NCBI RefSeq assembly: GCF_000443995.1
Contig: NZ_AUMC01000003.1
Location: 434,001-498,000, forward strand
Source: Bacteriovorax sp. BAL6_X
GTDB taxonomy: Bacteria; Bdellovibrionota; Bacteriovoracia; Bacteriovoracales; Bacteriovoracaceae
Direction of reading: 5' to 3'
Length of the DNA: 64,000 bases
The notes under the pieces are model-generated. The model was not told the origin of the DNA and did no database searches. It saw nothing but the letters and a program-made list of their open reading frames with translations. The translations under genes and the position numbers were made by a program. Each line of letters opens with the position of its first letter. Within the stretch, counting starts at the first letter, position 1. Positions 17,072 to 25,380 of the stretch are shown here, one piece after another.

Positions 17072-18394
17072 ATGAAGTATTTAGTATTATTACTTATATG
17101 TTTAAACGTTGTTGCTGATGGTGGTCTGACTGTTGTCTCTGTAGGGGATGCTGAAGTTGTTAAAGAAAGTTTACTAGTGGAAAAGATTTTTTCAGAGGGA
17201 GTCTTTACTCCTAATGAAGTTGAGGAGTCTGAGAATTATATTAATATCGTACGAAACGATTTTAAATTCTATCAGAATTACTTTAATGTTCTACCTCGTC
17301 GTATCTCGCAGACTTCTTTTGATAATGTACGATTTACGAATTACAAAACGAAAGAAACTAATTTCTTAGTTCGTTTTAAAATTGTAAGAACCGCAACACA
17401 AACATCTCTCTCTTATAAGCTTTGGAATATTGCGGCCGAGCAAGAGCTTATTTCAAAAACAATTCCATATGATGCTAATAATCGAGCGGCCATTCACGCA
17501 GTATCAGATGAAATCTACCGCGCCATTGTCGGGAAGCCCTCAATCTTTAAAGATAAGATAGTCTTTGTTTCTGATTATAAGATGCCAGATGGAAAGAAAG
17601 AGCTTTTTATCATGGACTTTGATGGGGCAAACCCAAAGAGACTAACATGGCACAATGGTGTTGTTCTTTCTCCTGCTGTATCACATGATGGCTCAAAGAT
17701 TGTTTACAGTCTGATTGATGAGTCTGTTAAGGGCGCAAAGAAGAATGTAAATCTAATGCTCTATGATGTGGCCACAAAGAAATCGACAGTACTATCTAAG
17801 AGAAAGGGCCTAAACTCTGGTGCTATCTTTACTAATAATGGTGATGAAATCATTTTAACTCTTTCACATCAAGGTAATGCGGAATTATATCGCATGAACT
17901 TAAAGACTCGTGCAATTACACGCCTAACGAAAAGCTATGCTCCCGATGTTGATCCATCCTTAAGTGCCGACGGCTCAATCCTAACATTTCTATCTGGACG
18001 CCCAGGAAAGCCTATGATCTATACAATGGATCCAAATGGTTTAGAGAAGGATGTTAAGCGTATTAGCTACGTTGGTAAGTACAACGCCACTCCACGTTTT
18101 CACCCAAGTGCTTCAGAAATTGTTTTCTCAAGCTGGTTAGATAATCGCTTTGACCTCTTTAAAGTAGGATCGGATGGCCAAAACCTTCATCGTCTAACGA
18201 AGGATTTCGGTTCAAATGAGGATCCAGAGTATTCAAAAGATGGACAGTTCATTATTTTTACAAGTTTGAGGGTTCTTTCACAATCGAGGGCCACTCAAAG
18301 TGTCTATATTATGGACACTTGGGGCAAAATCCTAGGCCCACTGACCTCAAATTTTGGAAAGTGTACAAGTGGTAGATGGCTTAAGTCGTTATAA
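17072..18394 (+). CDS. tolB: TolB periplasmic beta-propeller
   Basis: A 440-aa protein with a signal peptide, a TolB N-terminal domain (about 20-155) and a six-bladed PD40-type propeller with repeats such as 'SPAVSHDGSKIVY', 'DPSLSADGSILTF', 'TPRFHPSASEIVF' and 'DPEYSKDGQFIIF'. TolB links TolA and Pal in the outer-membrane constriction system. It starts after AGGAG, 8 bases downstream of tolA. No pal or cpoB follows; the next gene is an unrelated regulator. Confidence 0.92.
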   Translation: MKYLVLLLICLNVVADGGLTVVSVGDAEVVKESLLVEKIFSEGVFTPNEVEESENYINIVRNDFKFYQNYFNVLPRRISQTSFDNVRFTNYKTKETNFLVRFKIVRTATQTSLSYKLWNIAAEQELISKTIPYDANNRAAIHAVSDEIYRAIVGKPSIFKDKIVFVSDYKMPDGKKELFIMDFDGANPKRLTWHNGVVLSPAVSHDGSKIVYSLIDESVKGAKKNVNLMLYDVATKKSTVLSKRKGLNSGAIFTNNGDEIILTLSHQGNAELYRMNLKTRAITRLTKSYAPDVDPSLSADGSILTFLSGRPGKPMIYTMDPNGLEKDVKRISYVGKYNATPRFHPSASEIVFSSWLDNRFDLFKVGSDGQNLHRLTKDFGSNEDPEYSKDGQFIIFTSLRVLSQSRATQSVYIMDTWGKILGPLTSNFGKCTSGRWLKSL

Positions 18395-18439
18395 TCACAG
18401 TAAAAGTATATTTTTTTTGAACAACCGAGTGTTTTAGTC

Positions 18440-18468
18440 TTGTAAAAAATTCAGACGCGCTGTATCAT
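18440..18468 (+). promoter_or_regulatory. Sigma70-like promoter of the NtrC-family gene
   Basis: TTGTAA (18440-18445), a 17-base spacer and TATCAT (18463-18468) leave a leader of about 50 bases before ATG 18525. Confidence 0.5.
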
Positions 18469-18524
18469 GAGTTTAGTTTAACGCTTTGCAGAATACGCAT
18501 TGAAAAATACACGGGAGTTTACGC

Positions 18525-20072
18525 ATGACAATCGAAATGAAAAAAGAATCAACAAAAATTGAAAATCTACTGTCTACACTTCTTACGACTTTAGATGAGC
18601 AGGTTTTCTTTTCTGAACTATCAAAATTCTTTAAGTCAGAAATCGTTTGTGATGAAATCATCGTAAATATTGCACATGAAGACGGAAGCTGTCGCATGGT
18701 TGCTAAGAATGCTCGCGCTGTAAAGAACGCACAGAGAATTTCAAAAGGTCTAGGTGCTGTAGGACACGTAATCAAAACTAAGCGTGCTTACTTCTCAAAC
18801 AACGTACAAAGAGATCCTCTATTTGCTTCGACAAAAACAGAAGCTTCTCACTCTGAACTGTGTGTTCCAATGATTATCGACGGTGTAATTATCGGTACTA
18901 TTTCTTTCAAAGGAAATAGCGAAGAAGTTAACTTTAAGAAAGAAGACATTAATATGGTTATCGATAGCTTAAATGCTATCCAAAAGCCACTTAAGAATAT
19001 GAAAATGTACCTATCTGCTAAGTTCCTAAATGAGTCACTTAAGCAGAAGATCGAAGAAAAAGAAAATGAACTAAAGAATTCTGTACCAGGTGTAACTCTT
19101 TCTCGTTCAACAACTCAAGAGAAAGAAATCATCGGTAAGTCAGAAATTATGCAAGAGCTTCTAGTTGCAGTTGATCGTGTAGCTGCATCAGATGTTAACT
19201 CTTATATGGCAGGTGAGACTGGTGTTGGTAAAGAGATGATCGCTAGAAGAATTCACTGTCGTTCAGAAAGAAAGAATCACGCTTTCATCGTAGTAGACTG
19301 CTCAATGGGTAACGATGAGTACCTTGAGTCAGAAATTTTCGGGAAAGAAGAAGTTGATGCTGTAAGAGGTTTCAGAATTAAGAAGGGTGCTCTAGAAGCA
19401 GCTAACGGTGGAACAATCTTCATCAACAATATTGATAAAATGCCAGTTAAAGTACAGGCGAGACTAATGAGCTTTATCAACGACCTTGCTTACTCAAGAG
19501 TTGGTACTCATGAAAAACTAAGATCAAACGTAAGAATTATTGCAGCTTCTTCAATCAATATGAAAGAAAGTGTTGCTCAAGGTACTTTTAGAGAAGATCT
19601 ATTCTACAACCTATCAACAATTGGTTTAAGGATTCCTTCACTAAGAGAAAGAAAGTCAGATATTGAAATTCTAGCTAACCACTTCCTAAACCTAGGAAAG
19701 TTACCAGAAGCTCAAAAGTCGATGTCTCCAGGTGTTGTTAAGCTTCTTGAAGATTACAACTGGCCAGGAAACGTAAGAGAACTTCACTCAATCATGGAGA
19801 GAGCATATGTTCTATCTCCAGGAATGATTGTTGAAAGAGATCACCTTGCTGATAGCATCAAAGTTGAGCAAGCTGAAATCTCTGAAGAAAAAGAAGAAAT
19901 CAGAGTGTTTAGAGAAATGACGCTAGGTGAAATCGAAAGAGAGCACATCTGCCAAACTCTAGATCACTTAGGTGGTAATAAGACTAAGACTGCTAAAGTT
20001 CTTGGGATTACAGTTAAGACTCTTTATAACAAGCTGCACAGCTACGGTATGATTGAAGCAAAAGAAGCTTAA
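18525..20072 (+). CDS. NtrC-family regulator with degenerate AAA+ domain (GAF-AAA-Fis)
   Basis: The 515-aa protein has a GAF domain (about 15-165), a coiled linker, an AAA+ domain (about 200-430) and a Fis-type helix-turn-helix ('GGNKTKTAKVLGITVKTLYN'). Walker A is intact (GETGVGKE). The sigma54-contact loop GAFTGA is missing: the region between 'SEIFG' and 'GALEAANGG' reads 'KEEVDAVRGFRIKK'. Walker B has lost both acidic residues ('GGTIFINNID' where family members have 'GGTLFLDEI'). The second arginine finger is Asn ('FREDLFYNL'). It therefore probably does not remodel sigma54 holoenzyme and may act as a DNA-binding regulator, as TyrR-type proteins do. Codon choice resembles the ribosomal genes at 37.7-40 kb, suggesting abundant expression. 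Confidence 0.88.
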   Translation: MTIEMKKESTKIENLLSTLLTTLDEQVFFSELSKFFKSEIVCDEIIVNIAHEDGSCRMVAKNARAVKNAQRISKGLGAVGHVIKTKRAYFSNNVQRDPLFASTKTEASHSELCVPMIIDGVIIGTISFKGNSEEVNFKKEDINMVIDSLNAIQKPLKNMKMYLSAKFLNESLKQKIEEKENELKNSVPGVTLSRSTTQEKEIIGKSEIMQELLVAVDRVAASDVNSYMAGETGVGKEMIARRIHCRSERKNHAFIVVDCSMGNDEYLESEIFGKEEVDAVRGFRIKKGALEAANGGTIFINNIDKMPVKVQARLMSFINDLAYSRVGTHEKLRSNVRIIAASSINMKESVAQGTFREDLFYNLSTIGLRIPSLRERKSDIEILANHFLNLGKLPEAQKSMSPGVVKLLEDYNWPGNVRELHSIMERAYVLSPGMIVERDHLADSIKVEQAEISEEKEEIRVFREMTLGEIEREHICQTLDHLGGNKTKTAKVLGITVKTLYNKLHSYGMIEAKEA

Positions 20073-20078
20073 AGAAAA

Positions 20079-20107
20079 TTGATAAAGCGTAATTTTGAAG
20101 TTATTAT
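20079..20107 (+). promoter_or_regulatory. Sigma70-like promoter of the 56-aa gene
   Basis: TTGATA (20079-20084), a 17-base spacer and TATTAT (20102-20107) lie between the regulator stop and the small gene at 20129. Confidence 0.5.
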
Positions 20108-20128
20108 GACAGTCTAAAAGGAGAGCCC

Positions 20129-20299
20129 ATGTCAGAAGACAATAGACTACCAAAGAACTTCAGAAGTTCACCAGATTTAGAGAACTTCTACCGCTTTATT
20201 TATGAAAATAACTTAAGAAGTGAAGCGAAGAAAATTTTTGAAGCGTTAAAAGTCGCTACAACTCCTGTAAAGAAAAGAGGAAGAAAGAAAAAGTCTTAA
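20129..20299 (+). CDS. Small basic protein, 56 aa
   Basis: ATG 20129 follows AAGGAG with good spacing, and a 17-spaced promoter lies just upstream. The product has a short acidic/polar N-terminus (MSEDNRLPKN), a helical middle (DLENFYRFIYENN) and a very basic end, 'KKRGRKKK', that resembles an AT-hook. Start signals, own promoter and a following terminator support a real gene. The function is unknown; DNA or RNA binding is a guess from the tail. Confidence 0.7.
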   Translation: MSEDNRLPKNFRSSPDLENFYRFIYENNLRSEAKKIFEALKVATTPVKKRGRKKKS

Positions 20300-20304
20300 C
20301 TCTC

Positions 20305-20332
20305 TTGTAACTATCAACAAATTCATTATAAA
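20305..20332 (+). promoter_or_regulatory. Possible promoter of the HD-domain gene
   Basis: TTGTAA (20305-20310), a 16-base spacer and TATAAA (20327-20332) would start RNA only a few bases before the hairpin at 20342. Confidence 0.35.
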
Positions 20333-20341
20333 ATATAAGAT

Positions 20342-20365
20342 GCCCGTTAATTAACGGGCTTTCTT
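20342..20365 (+). terminator. Intrinsic terminator
   Basis: Perfect stem GCCCGTT / AACGGGC with loop AATT, followed by TTTCTT. It ends the 56-aa gene transcript, but could also form at the very 5' end of the HD-gene mRNA. Confidence 0.7.
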
Positions 20366-20385
20366 ATATATACCAAAGGATCAAC

Positions 20386-21816
20386 ATGGAAGTTGTCTCA
20401 AACGCTAAATTAGGTCTAAAAGTTTATGATCCATTATATGGATTCATCGACTTAACTCCACTTGAGATGGAGATCATTCACAGCCCATTCTTTCAAAGGC
20501 TGCGCTGGATTAAACAATTAGGATTTTCATTCTACGTCTTTCACGGAGCAGAGCACTCTCGCTACGGCCACTCAATTGGTGTACTAAATAATGCTCACCA
20601 TATTCTAAGGTCAGTTGGCCGCGGTGTGGAAGATGGTGAATTATTTCAAAAAGTTCAAAAGACAAAAGAGGCCAAATATCATCAGGCCATTCGCGTCTCG
20701 GCCCTTCTTCACGATATTGGAACATTCTGTTTTTCTCACACTACAGAGATGGCCTATATCAAAATAGGGGAGACGACAAATAAGAAAGGTGGCAAAGGCT
20801 TACAAGACGATCATGAAAACCTTGGCTCTTTCATTATTAAGAATACTGACTACGAAGGTGGACTTACTCGAATTCTAAAAGATCATGGAATTGATCCACA
20901 GGAAGTTTCTGACCTTGTTAAGGGTACGCACTCGTCAATTCTTGCCAATCAAATTCTTCACTCGGAAATTGACTGTGACCGCATGGACTATCTTTTAAGA
21001 GATGCTCACTATACAGGTCTTAAATATGGAACTTACGATAGAGAATATCTTCTACACCATTTCACGACAGAGAAAGTTGCAGGTCATGATATTTTAGCAA
21101 TTAAAGAAAATGCTCTTCACTGTGTTGAAGACTTTTTAAGCGCGCGCTTTGCTTGGTACTCACAGGTAATTCGATCACCACGTGGATCAAAGTATGATGC
21201 CATTGCAGATGCCCTTTGTTACCACATGCTAGAGAAAGGCCATATTTATCGCTATAGTGATTTACTTGATATTATCAGCAATGATCCAATGCGCTTTTAC
21301 GGTTTTAATGATTCATACTTTATGAATACAATTCACAAGCTACTTGTCGATGGCCAATTCGATAAATATGCAGATATTAAAGATATGGCACGTATCCTTC
21401 TTCTTCGTCATGGTGCAAAGAATATTGATACGAGTGACTTCTCACAGTCTCTTCTTGAACAAGATAATATTGGTTTTAATGACAAGCTCTTTAAAAAGAC
21501 AAGTAATAAGGCCAATGACATTGTTAACTTTGTGAAAGAGAAGGGAAGTGATGCTGATTGGGTTATTCCAGATATTCCTAAGAAGAAAATTATCTTTGTT
21601 AAGAGTCCAAGAGAACTTGCAAAGAAGACAACACTTGCTAATCTTCTCTTAGAAAGAGATCCAGTTAAGATTCGTTTAGATGATGGGCAAGTTAAACTAC
21701 TAGCTGATGTTGAAAATTCAATCATTTCAAAACTTTCAAATACAATGAGTTACACGCCAAATTGCTTCTGCTCTGACGGAGCATATAAATTACTTAAAGA
21801 GCAAGGTGTGATTTAA
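20386..21816 (+). CDS. HD-superfamily phosphohydrolase (SAMHD1/dNTPase-like)
   Basis: A 476-aa protein with the HD metal site: 'HGAEHSRYGHSIGV' (first His), 'ALLHDIGTFCFSHTTE' (HD pair) and 'SEIDCDRMDYLLRDA' (final Asp). This is the pattern of the COG1078 family, related to SAMHD1 and bacterial dGTPases, so hydrolysis of (d)NTPs is likely. The N-terminal 'YDPLYGFIDLTPLEMEIIHS' is typical. ATG 20386 follows AAAGGA. The 3' end overlaps the convergent gene by 23 bases. Confidence 0.85.
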   Translation: MEVVSNAKLGLKVYDPLYGFIDLTPLEMEIIHSPFFQRLRWIKQLGFSFYVFHGAEHSRYGHSIGVLNNAHHILRSVGRGVEDGELFQKVQKTKEAKYHQAIRVSALLHDIGTFCFSHTTEMAYIKIGETTNKKGGKGLQDDHENLGSFIIKNTDYEGGLTRILKDHGIDPQEVSDLVKGTHSSILANQILHSEIDCDRMDYLLRDAHYTGLKYGTYDREYLLHHFTTEKVAGHDILAIKENALHCVEDFLSARFAWYSQVIRSPRGSKYDAIADALCYHMLEKGHIYRYSDLLDIISNDPMRFYGFNDSYFMNTIHKLLVDGQFDKYADIKDMARILLLRHGAKNIDTSDFSQSLLEQDNIGFNDKLFKKTSNKANDIVNFVKEKGSDADWVIPDIPKKKIIFVKSPRELAKKTTLANLLLERDPVKIRLDDGQVKLLADVENSIISKLSNTMSYTPNCFCSDGAYKLLKEQGVI

Positions 21817-22618
21817 GTTTTTTGGCCCTTTCGATTAGGGGTAAGTAGATACCTTCTAAACTTGCCCCATCGTATTCGATTCTCGTTAGGTTTCCTGTGA
21901 GTAGCTCGAGGTTAGAGTTTACAAAGAGCACTTCTGTATAGCCCTCAAATGTTGGGTAGTCCCTCACAAACGCCTTTTCTTCAATCGAATTTTCTAGATT
22001 TAAAAGTAGGCAGATGATATTTGCACTCCCTCTTCTTTGAGGAATACGAGGAATGATAAAGCTTAAATTCTCAATGAGATTATTGAGGTACTCATCTCTT
22101 TGTCCTTGCCCAAAAGTAACCATGGTCTTATTCGTAATAGAAAAGAAAGTTGCTTCAACTCCCATAAAGCGATGAGATTCATTATCAATTGATAAGAGAG
22201 ATATCGTTTCGTCACGAGGGGAGAGAATATACTGACAAGTTAGCTTGTCATAGGGAGGCACAAAAATGAACTCTTCAAAGCGGCCTGACGAATTTCGATT
22301 TAATCCAATGACCTCAATGAAATTAGACTCGACCTCGCCACACAGCATACCAACAGTGATTGCACGTATGCGACTATTTTGCTCAAGATATTCATTACAA
22401 AGAACTTTATCTGTAAAGGCCAGGGTGACATTGACTCCGGCCTCGTCAATTTTATTTGTTTTAAAACGAGGGCCAATATCGACAGGTGTATCGATGACAT
22501 AGATGATGTCATAAAATGAAAGATTTCTACTTTCCCTGTCTCCATCAACACTACTATCTTGTAAGAGGGAAGATAGTAGGTGAGCATCGATTTGCTTTCC
22601 ATTAATTTTTTCAAGCAC
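21794..22618 (-). CDS. Hypothetical protein
   Basis: A 274-aa protein starting at GTG 22618 with AGAGG upstream and a 17-spaced promoter (22649-22677). It has no signal peptide or TM helix and a mixed alpha/beta composition ('IIYVIDTPVDIGPRF', 'GSANIICLLLNLE', 'YTEVLFVNSNLELL'). No known family is recognised. It converges with the HD gene. Confidence 0.6.
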   Translation of the reverse strand: MLEKINGKQIDAHLLSSLLQDSSVDGDRESRNLSFYDIIYVIDTPVDIGPRFKTNKIDEAGVNVTLAFTDKVLCNEYLEQNSRIRAITVGMLCGEVESNFIEVIGLNRNSSGRFEEFIFVPPYDKLTCQYILSPRDETISLLSIDNESHRFMGVEATFFSITNKTMVTFGQGQRDEYLNNLIENLSFIIPRIPQRRGSANIICLLLNLENSIEEKAFVRDYPTFEGYTEVLFVNSNLELLTGNLTRIEYDGASLEGIYLPLIERAKKLKSHLAL

Positions 22619-22648
22619 TTTGACCTCTCTTTTTCAGATTTGCAGCTG

Positions 22649-22677
22649 ATTCTACGTAGAAAATTTGCTTCCATCAA
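22649..22677 (-). promoter_or_regulatory. Sigma70-like promoter
   Basis: On the minus strand TTGATG (22672-22677), a 17-base spacer and TAGAAT (22649-22654) drive the gene starting at 22618. Confidence 0.5.
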
Positions 22678-22735
22678 CAGCTGAAATATTAAGATTTACT
22701 TATTTGATGCAGGTGGTCGGTCTTTTTATCTACCT

Positions 22736-22762
22736 TTGCTTAAAATCTGATTTTGTTATAAA
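22736..22762 (+). promoter_or_regulatory. Candidate promoter of ftsEX-envC-ctpA
   Basis: TTGCTT (22736-22741), a 15-base spacer and TATAAA (22757-22762). A transcript from here would begin at about 22769, which favours ATG 22840 over GTG 22771 as the ftsE start. Confidence 0.35.
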
Positions 22763-22839
22763 ATTAGAGAGTGGCAAAGAGGATTTTTGCCCAATTCAAG
22801 TTAGGAAGATTTGAATATAGAAATGAAGGACTCATATCA

Positions 22840-23544
22840 ATGATCTCAAGCAGTTACGCGAATCAAGCAAGTAATTTATTTGGAAACCAGAATTTGAATA
22901 CAAATATGTATTTTACCCTGGAAAATGTCACTGTTGATTACAACGGTATCAAGGCCATCTCCAATATTAATTTGCAAATCAGAAAAGGTGAAATTGTCTT
23001 TGTTACAGGTGCTTCTGGAGCAGGGAAGACAACTCTTTTAAATGTTCTCGCTGGAAATGTTTCACCAACTGGTGGAACGATCAAAATTGAAGATCGCATT
23101 TTTACAACACAAGTTTTTCAAGATCTAAGACTTATTGAAAATATGAGTCTTATTGATAATTTACAATTTGCATTTGATCCAAGTGTTTACCGCTCTCGTA
23201 AAGAATTTGAGAGCGATCTAAACGAACTAATTAAAATTCTAGGAATTAAAAATCGCGTAAATCTTAAGGCCAAGGATGCTAATGGGGGACTAAGACAAAA
23301 GGTTGCCATTATTCGCGCCCTGCTTGCTAAGCCAGATGTATTTATTGCTGATGAGCCATCAAGCTCTCTAGACTTTGATAATACAAAAAGACTTTTTGAT
23401 TTATTAAATATCTATAATGCGAAAAGAGGAACAACAATTATTTGGGCCTCTCACAATCGCGAATTAGTTCAACGTTTCACGGGACGTATTATCCACTTAG
23501 ATAACTCTCGTCTAATCCACTCGGGGCATGCATGTTTTATTTAA
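22840..23544 (+). CDS. ftsE: FtsE-like ABC ATPase of cell division
   Basis: The cytoplasmic ATPase of the FtsEX complex, which signals peptidoglycan hydrolases at the septum. Walker A 'GASGAGKTTLLN', signature 'NGGLRQKVAIIRALL' and Walker B 'VFIADEP' are present. I use ATG 22840, preceded by AAGGA. The core starts at 'YFTLENVTVDYNG', so the N-terminal 22 residues are extra relative to typical FtsE. It overlaps ftsX by 13 bases. Confidence 0.85.
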   Translation: MISSSYANQASNLFGNQNLNTNMYFTLENVTVDYNGIKAISNINLQIRKGEIVFVTGASGAGKTTLLNVLAGNVSPTGGTIKIEDRIFTTQVFQDLRLIENMSLIDNLQFAFDPSVYRSRKEFESDLNELIKILGIKNRVNLKAKDANGGLRQKVAIIRALLAKPDVFIADEPSSSLDFDNTKRLFDLLNIYNAKRGTTIIWASHNRELVQRFTGRIIHLDNSRLIHSGHACFI

Positions 23545-24329
23545 AAGAATTAGCTCGTTTCACAAAAAACAATCTTTTTGGGCAAGCGCTTTTCTCTCTT
23601 TTAACAATCTCTCTTGTTATTTCTGTTTCAAATTATGACAGTTTCAAGAAGAAGATTTCAAATGCACTTCCGGCCATTCAAAATGAGTATTACTTCAATG
23701 CTCTTGTCGATGGGGACTTAAATACAAATAGTATTTCAAGAAAGATTAAGGGATTACCTGGCGTAAAGGGTGTTGAGGCCATTAGTGCGACAAAGAGTAT
23801 GGCCGTGACAAACGAGCTTAAAGACGTTCTTGAACTTGGTAAAGATGAAATCACATCAATTATTTCAATGAAGGGACTAAAAATCATCTTAGATGAAAAA
23901 GTTTCGGAGAGTTCGACAAATCTTATTAGAGAGTACTTAGTACGTCTTACTGGTAAGGATAATGTTGTTCTTGGAAGCATTAGAAAGAAAATTTCAAATA
24001 CTCAATCGTGGAAAAATGTTATGACAGAACTAAAGAGGAGACCTCTTCAAGTTCTAATCACGGTTCTTTCTCTTTTTTGGGTTGTTGCATTTATGACAAT
24101 AAGAAGAAACTTGAAGCAGGTTTCTTATCTTGTTGAAAAGTTCCAAAGAAAGAAGAATGTTGCTTTCAAAATGTATACAGTAAATATCGTTACATCAATT
24201 CTAATTGGTTGTGCTCTTTCATTTGCATTCTTCTCACCAAATGAAGTATTTGCATTAATTGTAAGTGGAGCATTATTAACAACTTCTGCGTGGTACACGA
24301 TCGGGAAACTTGAATGGCAAAAAGCTTAG
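23532..24329 (+). CDS. ftsX: FtsX-like membrane protein
   Basis: A 265-aa protein with a TM helix near residue 15-35, a periplasmic domain (about 40-150) and three C-terminal TM helices (about 172-192, 218-235, 238-256), as in FtsX. The periplasmic loop of FtsX contacts EnvC. It overlaps ftsE at its start and envC at its end, consistent with a translationally coupled complex. Confidence 0.8.
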   Translation: MFYLKELARFTKNNLFGQALFSLLTISLVISVSNYDSFKKKISNALPAIQNEYYFNALVDGDLNTNSISRKIKGLPGVKGVEAISATKSMAVTNELKDVLELGKDEITSIISMKGLKIILDEKVSESSTNLIREYLVRLTGKDNVVLGSIRKKISNTQSWKNVMTELKRRPLQVLITVLSLFWVVAFMTIRRNLKQVSYLVEKFQRKKNVAFKMYTVNIVTSILIGCALSFAFFSPNEVFALIVSGALLTTSAWYTIGKLEWQKA

Positions 24330-25366
24330 TTCTTTTCACAGTACTATTAATCTCTTCTGTTTCAATGAAGGCGCAGGCCGCTCCAAGTCTTAAGGCGATT
24401 AAGGGGAAGGTTACAGACTCACGTACTAAGATTGATAATTATAAGAAATCAATCCAGTCTATTGAAACAAAGCTTCAAACTAAGAATGAAGACTACCTTC
24501 AGGCGATGAAATCTAGGCAAGACCTTGATTATCAAATATTTGAACTAGAAAAAAATCTTAACCAATCACTTTTTGATCTAGAAGCAGATAAGGTGAGAGT
24601 AAAGAAGACAATTCGCCATGTGGCCCTAAGCTATATGGAAAACTCAACACATGAGGATCTTATCAAAAGTCAGCTTCTCTTAAGATCACTTAAGAATGAG
24701 AAGAAAGAAATTCAATCAAAGATCGATTACTGTACAAATTTAAAGAAAAAAACTTTTGAGCTTAGAACTCGTTTAACTGAAACAGTAAAAATTGAAAGAG
24801 AACTTTATACATTACTACAAGAGCTTGAGACTCGTAAAAATTCAACTGTTCAAGAGTTTTTAACTGAAAAAGAAAATCACGAAAAATTAAAATCAGAATA
24901 TAGTAAGATAAGAAAATCTCAGCGCTTAGCAAAGAAGAAGGCCCAAGCCAAACTAAAAGCAAGAAAAGCAAAGAGTAAGGGGACTTCAACTAAGCTCGTT
25001 GCAAACTTCGCTGTTCCAGTTAAGAAGTATATCTCTACTGAAAATGGTAAGAAGGGGATAACTTATACTGTTAAGAGTGGACAAGAAATCTATGCAACAA
25101 AGGCCGGAAAGGTTGAATACGTAGGCTCGCTTGCAAATGTTGGTAATGTTATTATGGTTGATCATGGAAATGATATCCGTAGTATTTATCTTGGAGACTT
25201 TGCTTCAAGTGTAAAGAAGGGACAGGCCGTCGATCTTGGCTCTTCTGTTGCTAAAACGAGATTCTCAATTAAGAAGGGGAATCTAAGTAAGGTTTATTTT
25301 GAAATTAGAAAGAAAAATACAGCTCAAAATACAGCTCAATTAATTAATACTAAAATTAATATTTAA
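24314..25366 (+). CDS. envC: EnvC-like murein hydrolase activator
   Basis: A 350-aa protein with a signal peptide (cleavage near 'MKAQA'), a long coiled coil (about 25-215, Lys-rich toward its end) and a C-terminal LytM/M23-like domain (about 230-345). The Zn ligands of active M23 peptidases are missing: HxH is replaced in 'SKVYFEIRKK', and 'VDHGNDIRSIY' is kept only as fold. This matches EnvC, whose LytM domain activates amidases but does not cut. Gene order ftsE-ftsX-envC supports the call. Confidence 0.85.
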   Translation: MAKSLVLFTVLLISSVSMKAQAAPSLKAIKGKVTDSRTKIDNYKKSIQSIETKLQTKNEDYLQAMKSRQDLDYQIFELEKNLNQSLFDLEADKVRVKKTIRHVALSYMENSTHEDLIKSQLLLRSLKNEKKEIQSKIDYCTNLKKKTFELRTRLTETVKIERELYTLLQELETRKNSTVQEFLTEKENHEKLKSEYSKIRKSQRLAKKKAQAKLKARKAKSKGTSTKLVANFAVPVKKYISTENGKKGITYTVKSGQEIYATKAGKVEYVGSLANVGNVIMVDHGNDIRSIYLGDFASSVKKGQAVDLGSSVAKTRFSIKKGNLSKVYFEIRKKNTAQNTAQLINTKINI

Positions 25367-25380
25367 AATTAGGAATAATA

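Noticed and set aside
18395-18424. T run after tolB as an intrinsic terminator
   Set aside because: Eight T follow AT-rich sequence without a stable stem.
24314-25366. LytM domain without zinc ligands as a broken peptidase
   Set aside because: EnvC-type activators normally lack them; next to ftsEX this is expected.
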